Positions 1-3,596 of a DNA stretch of 5,222 nucleotides are shown piece by piece. The DNA is taken from contig JAACTI010000253.1 in assembly GCA_009993495.1 (NCBI GenBank), positions 1 to 5,222 on the forward strand, given 5' to 3'. Origin of the DNA: Deltaproteobacteria bacterium (lineage in GTDB: Bacteria > Desulfobacterota > Desulfuromonadia > Desulfuromonadales > Geopsychrobacteraceae). The notes under the pieces are model-generated. The model made no database searches and was not told the origin of the DNA. It saw only the letters and a list, made by a program, of their open reading frames with translations. Positions within the stretch are counted from its first letter, which is position 1. The number at the start of each line of letters is the position of its first letter. The translations under genes and the position numbers were made by a program.

Positions 1-529
1 CCCACGTATTACCGGCAGCGACCGTGCCGGTCAATCCGTCAAAATTGGTGTACTCGGTATCAGTGTTGGTCAGCGGCGTAGCAATTGGCTTGCTGGCCAG
101 AACCTGAACCAGGGTTCCGCCCGAAGTATATTCGCGCAGTTCCGCCGTCACGTTGATCGCGGTCCCAGCGGTACGGTCGCGCATGGTCATGTAGCTGCCG
201 GCCTGGGTCGTCACCGCAGTTGCAGACGCGAAGACGGTCGGCTTCACATAAACAACCGTGGTTAAAGTCGTGTTGTTGATCGGGATGCGCGCATCGTCGG
301 CATTGGCACAGTTGGCCGGTGAACTGGTCAGATCAAGCAGCGTCCCCGCAGTCGCAACACGTGCACCGGCGCAACCCAAGTCGCTATCTGCCGTGTCAGG
401 GTAATAGGTCGTTACCGCCGCATTGGCCGGAGCAAAGGCGCCAGCAACCACCAGCGCAAACACGGCCACCAGAGCCAGTCTGCCAACCATTGAAAACTTT
501 CCGGACATCATTCCAAGGCCTCTTCGCAT
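1..529 (-). CDS. Exported protein of unknown function, N-terminal part (runs off left edge)
   Basis: The minus strand is open without a stop from 577 to the left edge, so only the N-terminus is visible. I do not recognise the family. From the ATG at 529 there are 176 codons. Residues 1-17 are basic (MRRGLG...), residues 18-32 are a hydrophobic core (LALVAVFALVVAGAF), and APANA|AVTTYY gives a good signal peptidase I site after residue 37. The mature part is rich in Thr, Ala and Gly with alternating beta-like stretches (TTVVYVKPTVF), and has two cysteines, C53 and C74, that could form a disulfide. This suggests a secreted or outer-surface beta-rich protein, which is inference. Start choice: three consecutive ATGs (535, 532, 529) follow an AGGAG at 540-536. 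Only the one at 529 has the usual 6-nt spacing. The alternative ATG at 577 has an AGG 8 nt upstream and would add 16 residues. It lies just downstream of a MarR-like gene in the same orientation. Confidence 0.8.
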   Translation of the reverse strand, partial: MRRGLGMMSGKFSMVGRLALVAVFALVVAGAFAPANAAVTTYYPDTADSDLGCAGARVATAGTLLDLTSSPANCANADDARIPINNTTLTTVVYVKPTVFASATAVTTQAGSYMTMRDRTAGTAINVTAELREYTSGGTLVQVLASKPIATPLTNTDTEYTNFDGLTGTVAAGNTW

Positions 530-603
530 CATCATCTCCTGCTCTGTGGCTGCAACATCACGATTCATAGATTTCATAGGTATTACCTGCCTTAAATAAA
601 AGC

Positions 604-632
604 GTTATCAAAAGTTTACGCGATTGCTTCAA
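604..632 (-). promoter_or_regulatory. Candidate sigma-70-type promoter for the exported protein gene
   Basis: On the minus strand, TTGAAG (632-627) and GATAAC (609-604) are separated by exactly 17 nt. Each box matches the consensus at four of six positions. It sits in the gap between the MarR-like stop codon (647) and the exported-protein starts (577/529), which would allow transcription independent of the regulator gene. The match is modest and could be chance. Confidence 0.3.
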
Positions 633-646
633 ACAAACCTGCATCC

Positions 647-1090
647 TTACCGGCCCTCGTAACGACGCGCTTCGCGCCGGGGCCAGTGACGATAAATCTC
701 TTCATTTCCGCTGTCGGCACGCCGGACAACCGACGGCTGCTCCTCATCACTGTACAGACACTGAACCATTTCCTGCGCCAGGGCCTCACCTCGACCGGTG
801 GGATACACCGCCAGCACATGATGGTTGGCGGTGTCGGTCTGGGTGTGCAGAAGATTGCGCCCCTGGGGGACGGCAACGCCGCCTTTCCAGACCACGTAAT
901 GCGAAAGTGCCTTAACATTACGACTGACCGTGCCCTGGGGCATATCACAGCGCTCAACCAGTTCCGGCATGGTAATCCCGGGCTTTTCGATAACCGCCAG
1001 GAACAACACCAACTGCTGAACAGGCAATTCACGGTGAACCGATTTGCGAATCAGCTCGATGGCTTTGATGAAACGGGAAACGTCATTCAC
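647..1090 (-). CDS. MarR-like winged-helix transcriptional regulator
   Basis: This is a small cytoplasmic DNA-binding protein of 147 residues from the GTG at 1090, the usual length for MarR-type regulators (about 140-160). A first helix (SRFIKAIELIRKSVHRELPV) is followed by a winged helix-turn-helix. Helices lie at about 24-36 and 41-49, and the recognition helix PQGTVSRNVKALS is at 51-63. A wing follows at about 64-95, ending in VLAVYPTGRGEALAQEM, which corresponds to the typical MarR 'LT..G..la' segment. The open frame begins with a TTG at 1129, but that codon has GGAG only 1 nt upstream. The GTG at 1090 has AAGG at 1103-1100 with a 9-nt spacer, so I prefer it. The C-terminus is polar and arginine-rich (RHWPRREARRYEGR). 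Effector and targets are unknown. The AT-rich upstream region and the exported protein gene downstream are natural candidates. A related wHTH family is possible instead of true MarR. Confidence 0.7.
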   Translation of the reverse strand: MNDVSRFIKAIELIRKSVHRELPVQQLVLFLAVIEKPGITMPELVERCDMPQGTVSRNVKALSHYVVWKGGVAVPQGRNLLHTQTDTANHHVLAVYPTGRGEALAQEMVQCLYSDEEQPSVVRRADSGNEEIYRHWPRREARRYEGR

Positions 1091-1129
1091 AATAACAAAC
1101 CTTAGTGTCCTCGCAAGATACTCCGCCAA

Positions 1130-1420
1130 AAAACGAAAGACGAAGTTCTGTCACCCACGTTTGAGCAAAAATTATTCCAAATTGATTTTAAGCAGAAATG
1201 ATTGACTTGAAAGATTTAAAATAATTTCGTGCCAATTATTAAACAGATTTTTTAGCACGTTTTTATGCAGGATTTTTTATGTCATGGAATAAATAACGGT
1301 GTGAAATTATGAACTATGAATTTTAAAATTTAACCTCTTTTCTACTTTTTATTTACGTTTTTATTGGATTCTATCTTGATATTTCTTATGTAACTTTTTG
1401 CACAGGGTTAAATTTAAAAA
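1130..1420. other. AT-rich intergenic region, probably regulatory
   Basis: This stretch is visibly AT-rich (by eye roughly 70% A+T), unlike the GC-rich genes on both sides. Only very short ORFs occur in it (for example, ATG AAC TAT GAA TTT TAA). It lies directly upstream of the minus-strand MarR-like gene, so it presumably contains that gene's promoter, but I could not pick a convincing -35/-10 pair. It holds a 7-bp AT-rich inverted repeat listed separately. Confidence 0.5.
1220..1240. promoter_or_regulatory. AT-rich inverted repeat, possible operator
   Basis: AATAATT (1220-1226) and AATTATT (1234-1240) are perfect inverted arms separated by 7 nt, with half-site centres about 14 bp apart. 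Dimeric winged-helix regulators often bind AT-rich palindromes near their own promoters, and this one is 130-150 bp upstream of the MarR-like start. In such AT-rich DNA a 7-bp palindrome can occur by chance. Confidence 0.2.
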
Positions 1421-1510
1421 ATGGCGGGTCAGGTGTTTCGCACCCGACGATTTCCGGCGCAATATACCGTTACCGCACCGCCATATGCCGCACAGGCTGA
1501 AAATCTGTGC
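1421..1510 (+). other. Possible structured leader RNA region
   Basis: GC content jumps at 1421. Several complementary segments can be read on the plus strand: ATGGCGG (1421-1427) with CCGCCAT (1478-1484), GGTG (1432-1435) with CACC (1441-1444) around a 5-nt loop, and GCACAG (1490-1495) with CTGTGC (1505-1510) around a 9-nt loop. These are followed by a strong ribosome binding site and an ATG at 1554. This layout resembles a structured 5' leader. I do not recognise it as a known riboswitch class, and the stems are short. Confidence 0.25.
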
Positions 1511-1553
1511 ATCGCCGAATTGAGAAGGGGAAAAACTTAAGGAAGGAAATGCA

Positions 1554-1634
1554 ATGACTCACACGAAGCCGCGAAGTTCACGAAGAGAAACAAGGCTATT
1601 CAGCAGAGCACAGAATTCTTTTTATTTTACCTGA
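1554..1634 (+). CDS. Doubtful 26-codon ORF behind a strong ribosome binding site
   Basis: AAGGAAGG (1539-1546) lies 7 nt before the ATG at 1554, the best-looking plus-strand translation start in the intergenic region. The ORF encodes MTHTKPRSSRRETRLFSRAQ followed by NSFYFT and stops at 1632-1634. Its first half is made of the GAAG-unit repeat at 1560-1590, so the amino-acid sequence looks like a by-product of the repeat and not that of a selected peptide. It could be the remnant start of a gene whose body was replaced by repeat DNA, or a chance purine-rich stretch. No homology is recognised. Confidence 0.15.
   Translation: MTHTKPRSSRRETRLFSRAQNSFYFT
1560..1590 (+). repeat. Short GAAG-unit repeat (three imperfect 9-bp units)
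   Basis: The pattern CACGAAGcc-gCGAAGtt-CACGAAGag repeats an ACGAAG-like core every 9-10 bp, ending in an A-rich run. Repeats of this style are scattered between genes in many Proteobacteria, notably Geobacter relatives. Whether this copy belongs to such a dispersed family needs genome comparison. Confidence 0.5.
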
Positions 1635-1673
1635 TTCGTATCAATCTTCCGCTCTGATTCGGTGATGTTTAGG

Positions 1674-1747
1674 CGTCATGCCCGCGAAGGCGGGTATCCA
1701 GAGGTTTTGCCTCGATTTACTGGACTCCCGCCTTCGCGGGAGCGACG
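1674..1747. repeat. REP-like double-hairpin element
   Basis: Two 28-bp arms (1674-1701 and 1720-1747) are inverted copies that match at 23 of 28 positions, separated by 18 bp. Each arm contains its own hairpin: CCCGC-GAAG-GCGGG at 1681-1694 and CCCGC-CTTC-GCGGG at 1727-1740. The outer ends read CGTC and GACG. This matches the widespread REP-type intergenic palindrome with the pattern CGTCAT-CCCGCGAAGGCGGG-ATCCAG. Such elements are mobilised in trans by REP-associated tyrosine transposases. None is encoded here. Its translation gives the familiar spurious 'MPAKAGIQ' reading, which should not be annotated as protein. Confidence 0.85.
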
Positions 1748-1791
1748 GGTTTTCGGTTCTGGCGGAAGATCGGTGCCAGTCAGCTTATTTT

Positions 1792-1829
1792 AACGCAGAG
1801 GCGCAGAGGATCGCAGAGGCGGAGAGAAA
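1792..1829 (+). repeat. CGCAGAGG-unit short tandem repeat
   Basis: Three near-identical units (CGCAGAGG at 1794-1801 and 1802-1809, GCAGAGG at 1813-1819) followed by GGAGAGAAA form a short purine-rich repeat of the kind found dispersed between genes in Geobacter relatives and other bacteria. It resembles in design the GAAG-unit repeat at 1560 and the CACAGAG repeat at 1951. No function is established. Confidence 0.6.
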
Positions 1830-1866
1830 GGCTGAAAGCGGTTGGTATTGGAATGCCGTTTTTAGG

Positions 1867-1897
1867 ATCAATCCTCTTCCCCATCCAGTTTTTTCAG
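1867..1897. repeat. 31-bp direct repeat, displaced copy of the response regulator 3' end
   Basis: This segment is identical over 31 bp to 2156-2186. On the minus strand it reads as the last nine codons (LKKLDGEED), stop codon and one further base of the sigma-54 response regulator gene, but it is detached from that gene by 258 bp. No longer match is visible on either side: bases 1866 and 1898 differ from 2155 and 2187. Confidence 0.9.
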
Positions 1898-1905
1898 CTC
1901 CGTAG

Positions 1906-1922
1906 GTCGGCCATTGGCCGAC
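1906..1922. repeat. Perfect GTCGGCCA palindrome
   Basis: GTCGGCCA (1906-1913) and TGGCCGAC (1915-1922) are perfect inverted arms around a single T. They are followed by TTTCG (1925-1929) and CGAAA (1936-1940) as a second small hairpin. It stands at the left end of the 258-bp bracketed segment and looks like a short extragenic palindrome, not an operator. Confidence 0.55.
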
Positions 1923-1950
1923 GCTTTCGCTAAAACGAAAAACCTAATTT

Positions 1951-2020
1951 GTCACCACAGAGACACAGCGGCACAGAGAAAAAAAGACGTCAATGCTTTT
2001 CTTGGTGCCTTGGTGGCTAA
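1951..2020. repeat. CACAGAG imperfect inverted repeat element
   Basis: It begins GTCACCACAGAGACACAG, continues with CGGCACAGAGAAAA, and ends with CTTGGTGCCTTGGTGGCTAA. The right end is roughly the inverse complement of the left end (CCACC...GCACCAAG against CCACAGAGACACAG), so the unit can fold into a long imperfect hairpin. Elements of the form 'ACCACAGAGACACAGAG...GGTGCCTTGGTGG' are common dispersed intergenic repeats in several bacterial phyla, including delta-proteobacteria. Confidence 0.65.
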
Positions 2021-2041
2021 ACGATTTTCACCCCCGCTTAG

Positions 2042-2134
2042 TTTAAGAGGGGGCCGGGGGGAGTTAGGGTTTTGGGTATTGTCGAGCAACTGGCAGTTCC
2101 TGCCAGGCGTAACCCCTCCCGGCCTCCCCTTAAT
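2042..2134. repeat. G-rich/C-rich inverted repeat element with central hairpin
   Basis: The arms 2042-2066 and 2110-2134 are about 25 bp each and are imperfect inverted copies (about 20 of 25 positions) sharing a TTAAG...GGCCGGG...GTTA pattern. Between them, CTGGCAG (2090-2096) and CTGCCAG (2100-2106) form a perfect 7-bp hairpin with a 3-nt loop. The whole unit can fold into a long cruciform-like structure and resembles the gene-flanking 'CCCCTCCC...' repeats seen in many genomes. Confidence 0.6.
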
Positions 2135-2145
2135 CCAAGGGGAGG
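2123..2145 (-). terminator. Stem-loop just downstream of the response regulator stop
   Basis: CCTCCCCTT (2123-2131) pairs perfectly with AAGGGGAGG (2137-2145) around a 5-nt loop. On the minus strand it begins 11 nt after the response regulator stop codon. No run of U follows the stem (the sequence continues GCCGGGAGGGG), so it is not a canonical intrinsic terminator. It overlaps the repeat element and may only help protect the mRNA 3' end. Confidence 0.3.
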
Positions 2146-2155
2146 AGCAAGAGAA

Positions 2156-2186
2156 ATCAATCCTCTTCCCCATCCAGTTTTTTCAG
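2156..2186. repeat. 31-bp direct repeat, in-gene copy
   Basis: This is the right-hand copy of the repeat at 1867-1897. It forms the true 3' end of the response regulator gene: nine codons, TGA and one base. Because the repeat contains the stop codon, the gene product would be the same whichever copy supplied the terminus. Confidence 0.9.
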
Positions 2187-3596
2187 GCGTTTGTTCAAGG
2201 CGGGACGTGAAATACCCAGCATGCCGGCCATGATGGACTGATTGCCGCCAGCGCGGCGCGAGGCCTCGGCAATCAGCTGGCTGGTCAGTTCGCGGATACT
2301 GGGAAGTTGTACCGGAAATTCAACCGCCCGCGCACCCTGGGCTGCCTCGACACCGGCTTCGATCATCCCCAGCAGTTCGCGCCCGTCATCGCGCCCCATG
2401 GCACGCTTGAAGGCATCCATGGACAGCTTGCGGGTGTTATGCGTACTGACGGCATCGAACACCATGGCACGTAGCTCGCGCACGTTACCGGGGAAATGAT
2501 AGGTGGAAAGTAGCAGATCAATCTCCGCCGGCGGGGTGGGCTTGTTTTTGTGAAATTCCTGAGCGGCGATGTCGAGGAAGTGATCGAGCAGCAGGGGAAT
2601 ATCTTCGGGGCGTTGGCGCAGGGCCGGCAAATGCACATGGTGGGTGCGCAAACGGTAATAAAGATCGCGCCGGAAGGCACCCGATTCCTGCAACTCGGCC
2701 AGGTTCTGATTGGTGGCGGCAACAATGCGTGCTGCGCAGCGCCGGGGGCGGTCAGCCCCCACCGGGCGGTATTCGTTGTCTTGCAACAGGCGCAGGAGCT
2801 TCAATTGCGACGCCTGACTGAGAGCGCCGATTTCGTCGAGAAACAGCACCCCGCCGGCGGCATCTTCCACCAGACCCTTGCGCGCCTGCTCGGCGCCGGT
2901 GAAGGCGCCCTTGACATGACCAAACAGGGTGTCGGCGAACATATCATCATCCAGCCCGGCGACGTCGACCGCAACCCAGGATCCTTGCGGACAACCGAGC
3001 TGATGCAGGCTGCGGGCGACCAGCTCTTTGCCGGTGCCGCTTTCCCCGGTGATCAAAACCGGCTGACGGCTGGAGGCGATAGCTTCAACATATTTCAAAA
3101 TTTTCAGCAGGCGTTCCGAGCGGGTGACAATGCCGGCAAAGGCGCCAGGATTGTTGAGTTCCGACTTCATGTAGCCATCTTGCAGGCGCAGGTTTTCCTG
3201 CTGCAGCTCGCTCATGCGCAGGGCACGGCGGATGCCGACCATCAGGCGTTCATCTTCGACCGTTTTGACGAAGAAATCGAAAGCTCCCAATTTCATGCAG
3301 CAGACCGCCGTTTCCACTTGATCGCGGCCGGTGAGCATAATCACCGGGATTTCGGGATACTCGATCGCGACCAGATCGAGAATATCTTTTCCCGAAAGCC
3401 AGGGCATGGTGTAGTCCACCAGGGCCAGGCTGATGCGCTGTTTCTTCAGCAGGGGTTCTACTTCACGCGGATCGCTGAGGACAATAACATTGTTGATCCC
3501 GGCGTGACGGGCCAGGCTGACACTCAGGCTGCGTAGGAAAGCTTCTTCGTCATCAACCAGCAGCACCGGCAATGCGGGATAAAGGGTTTTGCTCAT
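2157..3596 (-). CDS. NtrC-family sigma-54-dependent response regulator
   Basis: This cytoplasmic transcription activator of 479 residues is full length for the family. An N-terminal receiver domain (about 9-125) has the acidic pocket D15/D16, phospho-acceptor D61 (LVDYTMP), T89 and K111. The central AAA+ domain (about 152-385) has Walker A GESGTGKE at 184-191, an intact GAFTGA loop at 230-235 that contacts sigma-54, Walker B GVLFLDEI at 249-256, the arginine-finger region FRRDLYYRL at 308-316 and FPGNVRELR at 368-376. A Fis-type HTH (about 435-475) contains NQSIMAGMLGISRPALNKRL. All key residues are present, so it should be an active ATPase that opens sigma-54 promoters after phosphorylation. 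The ATG overlaps the stop of the kinase gene (ATGA), with GGAGGAG 4 nt upstream, so the two are co-transcribed and translationally coupled, and the kinase is its cognate partner. Its target promoters are not evident in the window. Its last nine codons are duplicated downstream. Confidence 0.96.
   Translation of the reverse strand: MSKTLYPALPVLLVDDEEAFLRSLSVSLARHAGINNVIVLSDPREVEPLLKKQRISLALVDYTMPWLSGKDILDLVAIEYPEIPVIMLTGRDQVETAVCCMKLGAFDFFVKTVEDERLMVGIRRALRMSELQQENLRLQDGYMKSELNNPGAFAGIVTRSERLLKILKYVEAIASSRQPVLITGESGTGKELVARSLHQLGCPQGSWVAVDVAGLDDDMFADTLFGHVKGAFTGAEQARKGLVEDAAGGVLFLDEIGALSQASQLKLLRLLQDNEYRPVGADRPRRCAARIVAATNQNLAELQESGAFRRDLYYRLRTHHVHLPALRQRPEDIPLLLDHFLDIAAQEFHKNKPTPPAEIDLLLSTYHFPGNVRELRAMVFDAVSTHNTRKLSMDAFKRAMGRDDGRELLGMIEAGVEAAQGARAVEFPVQLPSIRELTSQLIAEASRRAGGNQSIMAGMLGISRPALNKRLKKLDGEED

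Larger units (their letters stand above)
1898..2155. mobile_element. Possible non-autonomous insertion bracketed by the 31-bp direct repeat
   Basis: This 258-bp segment lies exactly between the two 31-bp copies and consists largely of palindromic elements: a GTCGGCCA/TGGCCGAC palindrome at 1906-1922, a CACAGAG inverted repeat at 1951-2020 and a G-rich/C-rich inverted repeat at 2042-2134. It encodes no transposase and no plausible protein. The arrangement resembles an insertion flanked by a target duplication, but 31 bp is longer than usual for transposase-made duplications. Slippage or recombination between ectopic copies is an alternative explanation. Confidence 0.35.

Noticed and set aside
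686..1105. 139-codon plus-strand frame and the 616-1032 minus-strand frame
   Set aside because: Both overlap the MarR-like gene in other frames and show no domain features. The MarR-like frame has a coherent winged-helix sequence and a plausible start.
1222..1235. Sigma-54 promoter on the minus strand (TTGGCACG at 1235-1228)
   Set aside because: The -24 half is perfect, but the -12 position has TT where GC is required, so it is unlikely to be functional.
1228..1265. Plus-strand terminator formed by CGTGC (1228-1232) and GCACG (1255-1259) followed by Ts
   Set aside because: The stem is only 5 bp with a loop of more than 20 nt, and no plus-strand gene precedes it.
1400..1500. Cyclic-di-GMP (GEMM) riboswitch suggested by GCACAGGGTTAAA at 1400
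   Set aside because: Only the first few bases resemble the class. The conserved GACGCAAAGCC segment and the receptor-type second stem are missing.
1490..1510. tRNA-Phe-like anticodon arm (ACAGG-CTGAAAA-TCTGT)
   Set aside because: The loop resembles a GAA anticodon loop, but no acceptor stem, D-arm or TpsiC arm is present around it.
1678..1905. 75-codon plus-strand ORF beginning MPAKAGIQ
   Set aside because: It is the translation of the REP-like palindrome, the CAGAG repeat and the displaced copy of the regulator 3' end read in the wrong direction. It is a repeat artefact.
1914..2210. 98-codon plus-strand ORF and 73-codon minus-strand ORF (1952-2173)
   Set aside because: Both are made of the inverted-repeat elements and the antisense end of the regulator gene. 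Neither has a ribosome binding site or a domain-like composition.
2550..3536. 328-codon open frame on the plus strand
   Set aside because: It lies entirely antisense to the response regulator gene, whose receiver and AAA+ motifs are unmistakable. The product has no recognisable domain. Long antisense frames are common opposite GC-rich genes.
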